Below, piece after piece: positions 1 through 12,678 of a stretch of DNA of 64,000 nt. Source of the stretch: Mangifera indica (lineage: Eukaryota; Streptophyta; Magnoliopsida; Sapindales; Anacardiaceae); contig NC_058141.1 in the NCBI RefSeq assembly GCF_011075055.1, positions 13,897,639-13,961,638 on the forward strand, in the 5' to 3' direction. The stretch's first letter is position 1. Each line of letters opens with the position of its first letter. The notes beneath the pieces are model-generated. The model saw only the letters and a program-made list of their open reading frames with translations, was not told where the DNA came from and did not search any database. A program made the translations under genes and the position numbers.

Positions 1-790
1 AAAGTACTATTGTTGTTTAGTGAAGTATACAATTGTACAATTTTACACGGTATCATAACAATAAATTTCTCCTGAATCTCTTTACTCAACACAAATTAAC
101 CCATGTCAGCCTTGTAAATTGTAATATCCACATGTGCGTATTGAAGTTTTTTGATAATTTCATGTTTTTATTAACTTGATTGAGTATGATCCGTATGTGG
201 GTTATAAAAAATCATTTTAAAGTTATAAAAGAAAAGAAGAGTGAAATGGTCATTCAAAAAGTTGAAATGTTTTTTCAGTAACAAATAAATGAATGACTCA
301 AATAATAATTTACCAATAAGTAATTTAAGAGAAGAACAACCGTTTCAAAGTATTGATGTCTGAATAGACAATTATTTAGTTGAAAATTCTATAAAAGAGA
401 TTGATATTCAATTAAAGAAATTGTTTCCATTATTTTCATATGCACAATGTTGAATCCTAATGCTCAATACTCTCATCACAACCTTCAAGAACATATTAGA
501 GAGAAGATTCAAGACTGGAGTTGATTATTCAGCAAACACTTTCATGGAATCCAAGTAAGTAAGAGATTGATTCCATTCTTGTTACTTAGATATATGAAAT
601 TGGAGAAAGTTATTTTTTATGAGAAGCACAAATTCAATTACATGTTAAATAATATGAAGGAATGAATTTTGATGATTAGTTGCTATATTGTTATGTGCAT
701 TGTAAAGATATGTATTGATATATATGATTGATGATGATGAACTAAGGAATTGTGATTGACATGCATTAGATCATGATTTTGATTTGGATG

Positions 791-1210
791 TTATGGGTGT
801 TATATGTGTTTGATTTGATAGATTGCAATTTTTATAAACAGGAAAATGTTGGTTGTTGAATTGAAACAAGGAAATACGTCAATATAGATTTGGTGGAATG
901 CTTACTCCAAAGACAAGATCAGTTGTTTTTATAAAGATAGGACAATAGAAACCATGACGAAATGTATGTTCTAAGAACAATAATGATCATTTTGAAATGT
1001 TATGGGCGTTATATGTGTTTTATTTGATGGATTGCAATCTTTATATCATAGGAAAATATTAGTTGTTGAATTGGAACAAAGAAATAAGTAAATATAGACT
1101 CGGTGGAATGTCTATTCTAAGGACAATATCAATAATTCTTACAAACATAGGATAATGGAAACCATGACGAAACGTCTATTTTAAAGATAAGAATGATCGT
1201 TTCATACATA
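791..1210. repeat. Two-copy imperfect tandem duplication, period about 209 bp
   Basis: The block beginning ttatgggtgttatatgtgtt at 791 recurs as ttatgggcgttatatgtgtt at 1000. Landmarks follow in the same order in both copies: ggaaaat-ttggttgttgaatt, gaaacaaggaaat, ggtggaatg, aaccatgacgaaa and aatgatc. The copies differ by scattered substitutions and small indels, so this is an old duplication, probably inside an LTR-like sequence. Confidence 0.8.
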
Positions 1211-3552
1211 TAGAATAGGTCAGAATGGAAGATTCATTCTAAAGAGGAGAATGACCATTCTAAATTAAAAACTACAAAAAAAAAGACCTCAGATATAAGT
1301 ACAATTTGTTTGAGAGATCATAACGTGTATTCCCTAGAAGAGATATGCCCATTCAACAATAGTGAATGTATGTTTCATAGTCAATTAGATGAATAGTTGT
1401 TTCAAGCTCATGATAAACACCTATTTCACAAGTTGTTTTGTAAATTTTAAAGAATATTATGAGTACTTAAAAGTACGAAGCATCTTAAAATTGATACATG
1501 AAGGGCATGAGTCATGAGTAAGTTTACAAAGGGTGGAAGTGTAAGTAAGCCATAAGAAAAGTTTAATAAAGGGCTTGAGCATGTAGTCATACTCCATGAA
1601 AACATATCAAGTGTTTTATGCATGAGATAAGTTAGCATATTTAGCATATTTTCTAATAGGGTGTTTGAACTATGAGAGACTTAATTCTATAATTATGTAT
1701 GTGAGACATGATCCTATGAGTTTTGACAGTTTTACGAATACCCATGAAAGATGATTTCTCATGAGTTTTAAAATATGTTTTCTAAAAGGTTGTTGCTCTG
1801 GGGTACATGTTACACACATCTATAATAAGGCATACGATTGAGATGCTATGACAATCTAATGTATCTTGTGCATGGAAATGGGGATTGTAATAGTTTATGT
1901 TACTCATGTCACATGACTAGAGTATCAAATATTTACCTTAACTTAGTTTAATCAGCACAAACAATACAATTTTTACAATTTTTACAAAAATGGTTTCACC
2001 AATGTTTTGAACATGTTTAGGTCATGTGTTGCATCTCATGTGATCATAATTATATTGTGTCAACTTGTGTTGTTGCTAGCGCTTTGTGGTTTTGTTATTT
2101 TAGGCATGAGCTCGACATTCCACTATGCTTTTCTCACTACTGCTATGTGACAATTAGTCTACTCTTCATATGGCTACTGATCTTGTCTTTTATGCTTGTA
2201 CATATCGATATTAATCTCCACTTCATTCATGAGTTAATTACTTTAGGGCACTCCATCTTTAATATGTTTCTATATTCTCTCAAATTACAAATGTTTTCAC
2301 CATAAGGTTGTTTGACAATCACTTTCATATATGAGATGTCTTCAATTATATTCATGAATGCCCGCTCCAATTGCAAAAGAGTGCCAAATAGTAATTTTTA
2401 TATTCAAGGTCTATGTAATTCATATTAGTGTAGAATTTCTTATTTCCTGATATAAACCCTAATTAGGTTGATAATTATATTATACTATTGTTGTTTAATG
2501 AAATTAATTTACAATTATGCAATTCTATAGCTTAGAGACCTTTAATGATAATATTGGTTTTCAAAGTAATTAAGGTATGTAGAACATAAATTATATAATG
2601 GTGCTTTTCTCTTCCTGAGAGGGATAAAGCATATAAACAAATCTTCGTTGATAAACAAACATAAAAAAGCTAAGACGAAACGTAAAACAATTATTTATGA
2701 ATAACAAGAGCAAAGGAACAAGAGTTGGCAGCAGAGTTATAGAAAATGGCTAATAAGGTAAAAGACGAATGATTTGGTTGAGAATTAAAAGTAGTTGCAG
2801 CACTCACGTAGTTGTCGTCCTTGTTCTTGCGATTGTCCATGTCTCTTCCTCTCATAATTTTCTTGTAGACTCGTTCAAAATCAACATCTTATGATACCTG
2901 AAACCCATATATATCTTACACATATACATATATGCAATCAGGACAAAATTATACAACAATGAATTTGATTTAATCAATGATCATTGTATATAAATATAGC
3001 TAGGTTAATGTCTGTTCATTCTTTTAAACCACTATGCTCCTTTTTGTCTCCCGCATCAAAAAAGTGAAATTAAATATTTCATGGGCAAAAAAAAAAAAAA
3101 AGGTTAAAATATTTGCATGTTTTTGTCCATGATATAACTTAGGCAACACATGAATCCGATGGCATATAACATTATAACTTAAGTTTGGCTTTAGAATTTT
3201 GAGGGTACGTGTTATTAAGTAGAATTGGGATGAATTATCCATGGAACGGCCAATATACGCTTGATTTTTAAGAATGGGTTTGATATATTTTTTTAGTGTT
3301 AATTTTATCATTTTTCAAAGATGAATAAGTCGTACGTCTAACCAAAAAGAAGAAAAGGAAAACGTTAAGAAAGAGCTGGAGACCGCCAGGCATAAATCAT
3401 AATAAAAAAAAATGTATTGGTGGCACCTGTCTTAGTGCTGCCATTTTCCATGCAGACTCATTTCTACACGAAATAACAACTGCTTACTATCCCTGCCCTA
3501 CTCTTTAATGAAAAAAAATTCGGCCTGCAGAATATAAATATGTGTATGCCAA

Positions 3553-3559
<7 letters not shown>

Positions 3560-3589
<30 letters not shown>
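3560..3589. repeat. (GA)n microsatellite
   Basis: An uninterrupted GA dinucleotide run of about 30 bp. It lies about 25 bp downstream of a TATAAATA-like sequence (about 3534), an arrangement common in plant 5' leaders, but no reading frame follows. Confidence 0.9.
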
Positions 3590-3594
<5 letters not shown>

Positions 3595-5296
3595 CTGCAT
3601 CAGAATTTAAGGATTTGTATATGAGAAAAAAAGCCAGTACACTTTATGTTTATCAATTAGTTTTTTACCTCAGAAAGTAAGAAAATGTTGCTTAAGATCA
3701 ATCAAATTGAGCTTTCACACATCTAAGATAACAGTTATCTATATGATATATAAGTGGAGTTGGTAGCTTCCAGATTTAATTTCTTATATCTATTCCAATG
3801 TCGTAGGTGACCAAGAAAGAAAATAATATAAAAACTTTTTCTATTATAATTGATTTATATATAGATCACATAATCAAAACTTACAATTAATAATTAAACC
3901 TAATTACAATATATTTGATACATATCAGTAATTTGTAAATATTATGATATTAAGTGAGTTTGATTGTGAGGACTAGATGGGTGGTGATGGTTTTTCTTTT
4001 TGTTAACATTGCGCAAAATTAGCTTTTAGATAAAAGACAAGTATAAAGTTCAAAAATACACTGTTTTCTTGATTTCCCATAGGAAGGTTCCTGCATCTTT
4101 CCTACCCAATCTGATAAATAGGTCATAATTTTTTTTTTAATGAACAATAACGTTAATAGTTTAGTTGGATAGATAAACTTAGAGTACAGTAATTAGTCTA
4201 CAATTATTATACTAGATAATTCAAGGTTTAATTTGATATGACATCATCAAGTCTCAAACCCAATCCCATCACCCGGAAATTCCACTGCTCATCCACTCAA
4301 GTCCATAGGTCATAATTTTACTACCATCAATTCATGGTTATGTACTAGCAAATTATAATTCTGGCTTACCTATGACTTCTTAGTAAATTTCTTTGGTTAA
4401 TTTCACATATGCTTGCTATAGTATTTGCTGACTTGGTTCCAACATGTGTATGCGATGCTGTGAATTAATAAGCAATGAATAAATTAACATACCTGTTATT
4501 GTTTGGTTTAAAATAAGAAAAATTTTCAGAGACAGTGCAAATTGAACGTTTCTTTATGTAGTATATATTAGCAAAGAATTTTCAATTCTTCCTTACTATA
4601 TATGTATATATATATATATGCATGTTATTATCAATAAAAATATTTTTCATATTTAAGGAGTATAGTTTATAATTTTTATAATTCAAATTTTTTATTTATC
4701 AAGTATCAATAAAATATTCAAAATACATGCATATATACACATCACTAGATTGATCGTGTACAAACATGTATGTATGATGTGATACAAGTAATTCAAAAAA
4801 GTTTTACCCACAGTATTAAGAAATGAGTTAACTAAGTGCATATGAGTAGACAAATGTGTAATATATTTTGAAAGAAGAAAGAGATGAGAGATACATACAT
4901 AAATGACAAATTAAGTTAAAGAGCGTGTTAGGGAAAACATTAGATGAGGATGGTGAAAGCAACAAGAGCACTATTAGGGAGACAAATTATTCAAAGAAAA
5001 TATTAAAAATATGGTAATTGTATCGTAAATATATTTTACTAGATATAAAACTGCTGCCGGCTAACAGAGAAATACCCTCTTAGCAAACATCTAAGACTTT
5101 TCTCTCTCACAAAAAAATCAAATTATTTCTCACACAATTCACATAGGTAATGACTATGTCGTTTTTTTGTCTCTACTTGTCTTACATAAACATCCTTCTC
5201 ATCTCTTTCTCATCTCTATATTATCCTCTCTCATTCAATTCCTTCCTTCAGAAGAAACGTTTGGAGTGAAATTTATAATTTAAGTCTTGTTGTGTC

Positions 5297-5847
5297 ATGG
5301 AATCCAACCCTCAAGAAGATTCAAAAAGCTCAAGCGAAGAAACTGATCGATCAGAACAAGCAAACGATGATATGGGCACTGGCCGATCGTACGAGTGTGT
5401 GTTTTGCAAGAGAGGTTTCACTACGGCTCAGGCCTTGGGTGGGCATATGAATATTCATAGAAAAGATAGAGCCAAAAACAGGCCTACTTCACTTCCTTCT
5501 TCAATTTCAGATAAAGCGGATCATGAAAATTATGCAAATTTTAGATCCTATTCTACTGTCCAAAGCAACCCGCCTCATTATGCTGTGGCGCCGGAGCCTC
5601 ACTTAATTATCAAACATTTTTTCCAGCATCATCGTGGGCTGAGAGACCGCTGCCTACACATCATAGCAATGACTACTTGTATGGTAGAAATCCACAACAA
5701 ATGAATCCATTTGGAGATGATATTTGGCGAGGAAATCTCGGCTTGAGAGTCGGCCCTTCCCAAGTAACTGATGAGAAAGATAAGAGAGGAGGCACAAGTG
5801 AAGAAGATGAACTAGATTTGGAGCTTCGACTTGGTCATGATCCGTAG
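5297..5847 (+). CDS. SUPERMAN/TAC1-type C2H2 zinc-finger repressor gene, frameshifted
   Basis: Single-finger plant C2H2 transcription factor, nuclear. The frame opened by the ATG at 5297 gives an acidic Ser/Glu-rich head and then one finger (about residues 33-55): C-x2-C, the plant hallmark QALGGH, and H-x3-H in GGHMNIHR. That frame runs only to a stop at 5702-5704 and its last ~35 codons are unlike the family. From about 5590 a second frame, open to TAG at 5845-5847, encodes family-like sequence ([13 protein letters not shown], then an acidic stretch) ending in the EAR repression motif DLELRLG. Moving between frames needs one base that is absent, around 5575-5610. The family is normally intronless and there is no GT-AG pair to bridge the shift. 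As read, the product keeps DNA binding but loses the repressor motif. Either a recent pseudogene or an assembly error; ZFP11/TAC1/RBE relatives are the closest types I can suggest. Confidence 0.75.
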
Positions 5848-5858
5848 TTTTTTATTAC

Positions 5859-5896
<38 letters not shown>

Positions 5897-8800
5897 TTAT
5901 GTATATGTAGTGGTATTTGTCATCTTGTACAGATAAGAGTTCCTTAAGAAGTTCGATTTTTCTGAAGTGGGAAAGATTCAAGATCGTGAATAAGTTGTTA
6001 TATTTTTCGCATCAATAAGTATGTTTAAGCAAATCTTCATACAATTTCAATTGGGTGAGGACATGGAAGGAGAAGCAAATCAGATGAAAGGTGTCACTGA
6101 TATGATTTCACAGAAGGAAGACACTGGTGAACTGATTTTATATCAACTTCCAGCTACAGATTTTGAAGGTAGCTTTTGTTTCCTCCTTCTATTGTACGTA
6201 TTTAAGCCTTGTTTCATTAGGGTTTGGTTTGATGTTCTTCTGTTATGCACTGGCTACTATCATTTGCCCCATACTTTGATCTGCTTTATACCAAATGGAG
6301 AAGGATTTTGTATAATTTCATGTTTGATGAAGTTAGATTCTCTTATCATATATAGCATTACCAGTAATCAGAATTTTCTCGTTCATGCTGACAGTAAAGA
6401 GAATTGCTTATATAAATTACCCACAACATAATCTGTACAATTGATACCACAGTTTTGATTTCTTAGTAGCCCTAATAATTGCTTGTTCAGAAAAGGGAGG
6501 AAACGATATGATAAAAGATTAACCACCATCCACGGGATACCCATGTCCATTATTCATGGTTGCCCCATAAATAATCATGTAATTAATTTCATGTACAATC
6601 TTAGTTACATTGTGTCTATTAGTTTTACACTAAATAAATTGAAGCCGTTTGCATCCCGATACCCTTCTTTTGTTTTCAAATCCAGCAAAATCATCACACC
6701 ATGGGTTATTAATTTCTAGCTATATACATTAGTAATTAAATTTTTTCACACGTCTAAAGGGTTATTAAATAAATGCTTGCCTTTAGCCAATATATTGATT
6801 AATTAGATTTGGGATTTGTTTGAATTAGTACTAGTTGAATTCCTTGTCAATATTGTGTTATCGTTATTGTTATTTATTTATTTTTTTAAGTTTGAGACAC
6901 TGTTAATCGGTCTCTTGGAATGCGAAATTTTACACTTGATATGTTGCAAGACTAGGGGCATGTTTTCCCCCCCAAATCATGGATCCTATATTATATTTGA
7001 GGGAAAAAAGAAGCTGCCGGCGCATGAACTAGTTTTAGTTGATTGGAGAACAACAAAAAAAAGAAGAATGAAAAGAAAATCACATTTCTAAGTAGCAAAA
7101 GATCAAGAAGAAACTAAATTCTTCATGCATAATCTTTATTAATTAAATTTCAAAAGGAAGATTAGATGCATATAGCCCTCCAGATTCTGTTTAGCTAAAG
7201 ATTTTCCTTTCGATGTTTTGATTTATTCTGTTTGTTGATGACTTGCCTGCAATTTTATATGTACAGCGTTACTTGATCTTGTCAACAAAGATTAATGTAA
7301 CGGATTTACTGGTAAGTTATACTGATTTATTGTGGGATATATATGCTGAATGGAATCGGCTTGGCTCTTTCTTGCCCCCACATTTGGGTGAATAAATTAT
7401 ATTATTGGGCGGCTGAATTCCTTGTAAACGTTGTCAGCTCTTGAGATAAAAAAGTGACAATCGGTAGAAATAGAATTCATTGTATTTGTTGTTTTATTTC
7501 AGTGTCTTCTTGGTAGTACTGCAAGAGAGATGAAACTTTGTTTATTAGTTAGTTTAGAGTATTGAAGTATGGTGACATTGTAATCGGGCAGGTAGCTAGA
7601 AAGTGTTTCATTACAAATTATCGAGAGCTTCATGTCCCTCATTCTCAAGTCATCAATATGATTCTACTTAACGATCTTATAAACTAGGTTAATATTATCT
7701 TAACATCTAATCTCTGTAGGATATTTTTTTAGTAGTATTTTTCTTTGTATTTACATTTGATGAAAACAAATTTTACTATACGTGGGTGCATGTCACGAGG
7801 CTGCTGCCCGCACACGAACCCATGCCACGGTCAAGAGCTGCTGATATTACACATATATACAGGTGCAGGAGAAGAAATAGAGTGGTGCAAGGATATGATT
7901 GTGAGATGGATATCCAACAAGATAAGGCATGAGAATTTGACGGTCAAATCATAATTGATTTTCATCAAATTGGCAACCTAATCATTCAGCATCATCTATT
8001 TGCATGATAATTAAGCGTTACCGAAACTTAAAGCCATGGACTCTACCTCTTGCTTCTAAATTAAGTCTACAGATAATTAGATTTACTCTGCTCTGTCCGG
8101 GCCTCACAATTAACCTAAAGCATTCATCAACACTTATATTTATTTATTATGTCACGTAATTTTCCATTTGTAAACTAATTCAAGAGGCGACTTCCTAATC
8201 ATATTTAGTTGCACTAATAATTCAAGGGGCAGAATTCCTTCATCAAGACTTTTGTTACATTGACTGCATGTTGAAGTATGTTGTGGAATAAATATATATT
8301 AAATTCAAATGCCATTTTCTCTCATATATCCCCATCAAGAAAAAAAAAAATCTCAAAATTAAGACCTTGTTGAAAGAATATTATAGGTAGGTAGGTGGCC
8401 ATAGAACCATAAAACTGAAATTTCTGAGAAGGTGACACAGGTACGGGAAGAGATCCTTTAATTTCACGAATATATTGTCTGGTCACTTTGACTCTCATCA
8501 AGTGATGGGAAATAGATATTTTGAAGTTTGGTGACAGAATGTCCCAGGGAGAGAACGCCAAATTTATACATTTATATTACTGATAGACTCATTTTTATAA
8601 TTTTATTTATGTGCAAAAGCAAATTTCTGAATTTGGACCTTCGGAATTTGAAAACTTCAGACCAGTATGCTTCGTTCTCCTGCCAAGATATGAGAAAAAG
8701 TTATTTTAGTTACAGCAACTTCAGACTATCTTCTATTTCTATGACTTGCCTCCTTACATTATAAATTAAATTGAACCCAAATGAAATTAATAGATTGATT

Positions 8801-9227
8801 GATAATTTCAGATTGCACCAACCGCTGGAAATACGTACAAGAAGTGTATTAGGTTTGTGAGTAAACAATGAGAGATTCTGAAAACAGTACTGCATTAGTT
8901 TAAAGGTTTACTGCACATCCAAAGACCAGCAGTACTGCTCTGCTACGTCAACAAAAGCTTCACAAGGCTTGGCTCAGCCACAGACGAGTGAGTAGTACCT
9001 CAGGGAACGTGGAGAATTATTATACATTGATATACACTTAATATAGTTGGCATGATGCAAGAGCACAAAACACCCTCTGTCTATTTTAATGCATTTTTAC
9101 AGCGGTTTTATAGAATAAAATTCTCTTTATACAACCACATCATAATCCCTTACATGAAGCAGATGACATTGAATACAGTAAAAGGGTACATAAAGCTGCA
9201 AGCTGTATCAAATACATCATAAATTGT
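5848..9227. other. Spacer between zinc-finger gene and BET11
   Basis: Holds a 32-bp (AT)n run at 5862-5893 just after the zinc-finger stop. There is a possible exon-like stretch at about 6063-6168 ending at a GT donor, and a short frame ending near 7950 with a Trp/Lys-rich tail. Neither matches a family I know, so I call no gene. About 9060-9227 is the likely 3' UTR of the minus-strand SNARE gene. Confidence 0.35.
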
Positions 9228-11087
9228 TTACCTAGTGAGATAGTATACAATTAAGAAAATGACTAGAAATGATGCAACCAGGGTAAACATTCTCCTGCTT
9301 GATTTGGTCTCAAACACCTGTTACAGCAAATCAAACTTATCATTACTAAGTAATCGGATATGATGACAATAAAGTATAACACAAGCCAGTTTTCATTTTG
9401 TACAAGTAGGCCACATAGTCTACATACCGTTTTAAACTTATCCATGGTTCCAGACAAGACTCCTCTTGATGAATCCATATCATTGCCCTGAAACCCAATC
9501 CACATATGTAAAAATTAAGTAAATAAGCATCAAAGCAACATAATACAAAAGAGAGATTTACTGTAATATACATATATACATACCATTCGATCCAGCGTGC
9601 GGTTGTGGGTCTCCACCTCCTCATTTATATCACCCGAAAGCTGTTTTGAACAAACATAATCAGGAAATTCTTGGGGCATTTCAAGATTATAAAGCTAGGT
9701 ACTGTACAAAATCTCATTCATATGCATATATAATTTCCTCTTTTTCAGACATGCACATCATAATCTCAAATAGCAAGCCCTATGCTTAAACCTCTTCTAA
9801 AAATGAACTTATGAGGGGACTTTGACTCAAATATTGCAAATCTGATATCATCAAATAAATGGGTAATGCTTCACATGAAATTAGGAGCATAACTGCATTC
9901 ATCTACTTGAAAAAAAAAAAAAAGAAAAGGAATTTGAAGAAGGCCCCATTGCTGGGACAACAAAGAAAACAACAGGAATTCAGGAAAGATATAAATATTA
10001 TTCCAACCAAGATACCTATAAAATTCTAAATAATTATTTAATTCCCTCCATTCACCTTCTGTCATTTTCTTTATCCCATCCACCTTCAAAACAGTCAAAA
10101 GGAGCATAACTGAATCACGTGAAAAGACCAAAAAGACCTCATAATTTTGTGACTTGATAAGAGAGTATTTCTTACAATTGTACCAATGTTTAGTGGAAAA
10201 GATATAACTTACTCTCTTCAGAAGGTTGACTTTATCTTGCAATCCTTCCATAGCTCTTTCATTATCATGCTCGTCAATTTCATGGGAATAAGAAGAAGAG
10301 GCTCTAATGCCACCCTCCTCAATGCCATCAAAAAGTGAAACTTTATTATTACGGTAATCCCTGCAAAAGGGAAAAAAATTAATAAATAGAAATGAACCAA
10401 ATGGCCAGAAGATATATCACAAACAAAAAGAGTTTCATCAAGATGACATGTGGTCAGACTAAGCACAAAACAACATTAACTTGATTACGATGATAAAGTG
10501 TCTTATACAGAGAGGGTAATCTTTAACCTTAAAAGTTATATGATATCATAATACCAATGGGCTACACCTGTATGGGTATACCACCAGTATAACCTGAACC
10601 AAATGCATTATTAGATTCATTATACAAATAGTTAAAACTCTGCCAGAGTTGCTTGATAGTATTCCAGTGTGTGCATTAAACAATTGTGAATTTCACTTCT
10701 TCTTTGCATTCTTCCATTTTCTTATAGTAAAGTATTACTTTCTTTTCATAGATGAGTTAACTTCTTTTGAACCATAATTTCTTCATTTTCTATATAATAG
10801 ATCAAATCAAGAAACAACCATTCAAATCATAATACAGTAACCCTGCCAAGGAGAATGGAGCAACCAACCTCTACATGCTCATTCCAGAGTGAAACAGCAT
10901 CATGACATATCAATAGCAAGAAACTAACCAAATCCGACCAAAATTATAATTAATGATTTAGATATAAACTTCATAAGAAACGAGATGTCGGTAAAAATCA
11001 ACAAGAACTAAATCTGATACACCAGTTATCCGAAGAAAAACTGAAGCAAGTAATAGAACTTGAAAGAACTAACCTTCTGGAATTCAT
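9228..11087 (-). CDS. BET11: BET1-like Qc-SNARE (Bet1-like SNARE 1-1)
   Basis: ER-Golgi vesicle-fusion SNARE, tail-anchored. Five minus-strand exons join in frame: 11074-11087, 10213-10360, 9584-9640, 9428-9487 and 9228-9317, all at GT-AG sites, giving 122 residues, the usual length for plant BET11. The start is ATG at 11085-11087 (MNSRR). The order is: basic N-terminus; conserved SLFDGIEEGGIRA; a SNARE coiled coil from about residue 30 to 95 containing EGLQDKVNLLKRLSGDINEE and THNRTLDRMGNDMDSSRG; then FETKSSRRM and a C-terminal hydrophobic anchor ending VYYLTR. The tiny first exon (14 coding bases) is typical of the family. A GT site near 11395 suggests a further leader intron. No damage is visible. 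The DOHH pseudogene lies about 1.6 kb away in divergent orientation. Confidence 0.95.
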
Positions 11088-11460
11088 GGCTCGAAGATCA
11101 CAGAATCTAATCACTTCTCCGTCCCTTGAAAAAGTAATCTCCGCCTTTCAATGCAGTAAAGCGTGTTACTTAAAAAAAAACTCAGGAAATTAAAAAGAAA
11201 AAAAGAATCGCAGAGTAATTAGATGAAGAGATATTAAAAGAATTAAGAAATCCAAAGAATTCAGAAAAACGTTGAGTAGCGTTTAAAATTTGGAACTAAA
11301 TTTATCTGGTGAATCAAATTAGAGAGATCGAAACCGCAGAGGAATTATAACGAAGGAGAAATTAGATTGGGAGAAAAGAGGCGTTACCTTTGGAGAGGAG
11401 AAATATGGAAGCTCCACTGGTCGAGACTGGAGAGCGAAAAGAACATGGAGGTAAAACGTG
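11088..11460 (-). promoter_or_regulatory. BET11 leader and promoter region
   Basis: Read on the minus strand this is purine/pyrimidine-rich leader-like sequence with a donor-like ccaaag|gtaacg near 11395 and an acceptor-like site near 11140, consistent with an intron in the 5' UTR. GC content drops sharply beyond about 11,520. Confidence 0.4.
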
Positions 11461-11715
11461 CATTGCGATGCAATATGCAACCGTGGTTGGGTTGGGGGTG
11501 GGGTCTACCTTTTCTTTTCTTAATTTGGATTAGTGGATAAGAACTGAACCACTTAGCCACGTCATAATGATTTTGGCTAATTAGAGCAGTAAGTAATGAG
11601 TTTATACGTAAAATAAAATCTTGTTTTGCCGTTTGTAAGTGAATGATTCCCTGTACTGTTATTATAAAATCGATTGATTACTGATGTCATGTTTATATTT
11701 TCATTTTCCCTTTTT

Positions 11716-12450
11716 TAATGGTAAAATAATTTTCCCACCCAATGTTTAGTGTATTTTCAGTTTTTATTATTAAAATTTTAAAAATCTAAATATCTATTAT
11801 TATGTTAAAATTCTTCATTAAATATAAGGATAAAAAATAATTTAATTAAAAATATTAAAAACATAAAATTTTATTATATATTTTTTTAGTTTAAAATCGT
11901 AATAGTTTTTTTTGTTCAAAATTTAAAAAATAATAATTTTTCTTTTAAGATTTTTTTTTTGTTTTCCAATAATCACCTCGACTTTGATCGATAATCAATC
12001 TTTATTGTATCTTTTTCTCTCATTAATCTTTTAATATCAATATGTATTTTCGTTAAATAAAGATTAATTATTTTCTTTTGTCTTAGATTAATATCAAAAA
12101 TAAAGATAAAGGGTATTGAATCGTCTTTTGATGTCTATCTATGGTAAACACAAATGAATCATTTTTGTTCATTTAAAAAACCAAAATGCTTTATTTGATG
12201 AAAATATATGTTGATGCTAAAAAGATTGGTGGGAGAGAAAGATATAATGAAAATTGGTTGTTGGCTAAAACCGAGGTGATCGTTAAAGAAGTAGAAAAAA
12301 TATTTAGTGAAAAATAATTACTTTTAAAATTTTAAATAAAAAAATTATTAAAATTTTAAATTAAGAAGAGAATGTAATAAAATTTTAACTGCTTTTCAGT
12401 TGAATGATATTTTAACTTGGGTTAACAAAAAGGTTAGCAGTTGAATTTTT
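11716..12450. mobile_element. Probable non-autonomous inverted-repeat element
   Basis: Very AT-rich block opening with ttttcccacccaatgttt, closely like the edge of the element at 50.66 kb (cttcccacccaaggttt), and closing near 12,410-12,440 with aacttgggttaac, roughly the inverse. Internally tcacctcg (about 11,977) and cgaggtga (about 12,273) form a further inverted pair. No transposase frame. The edges are approximate and no target-site duplication was established. Confidence 0.35.
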
Positions 12451-12678
12451 GAAATTTTGCATATGAAAGTGGAAATTCACTTAACTTTTCTTTTGGCCTT
12501 TTTTTAATTCATAAAATTATGTCCAAATTTTTCTCCCCGGAAAGAAGCATACTTCAACTTGCAATTCGGAAATTGGGTATCCGATTCTGTCGTCAACCTT
12601 AAGCTGTTAGTGAAGTGTTTTGGGTCGTTGGGGTTTATGATTGACCCAATAACTACTATCCTGGGATCATTGGACAAC

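Larger units (their letters stand above)
1..5296. other. Gene-free left flank with LTR-like debris
   Basis: I see no convincing gene here; the open frames are short, low-complexity and lack any family signature. About 240-1,260 carries recurring motifs of the type gaat-N-gtcattc and gaac-N-accgtttc, a TATA-like ctataaaag near 391 and a CT/A-rich transcribed-looking stretch after it. This resembles the R/U5 part of a Ty3-type LTR, but no gag or pol reading frame was found. From 2,600 to 5,290 the sequence is AT-rich spacer with a GA microsatellite and many short poly-A runs. Confidence 0.4.

Noticed and set aside
2024..2305. 93-codon open frame rich in Cys, Leu and Ile
   Set aside because: Low-complexity hydrophobic composition, no family match, inside LTR-like sequence.
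6021..6431. 136-codon frame downstream of the zinc-finger gene
   Set aside because: Only the first third looks protein-like; the rest reads through a GT donor into T-rich sequence. No recognisable family.
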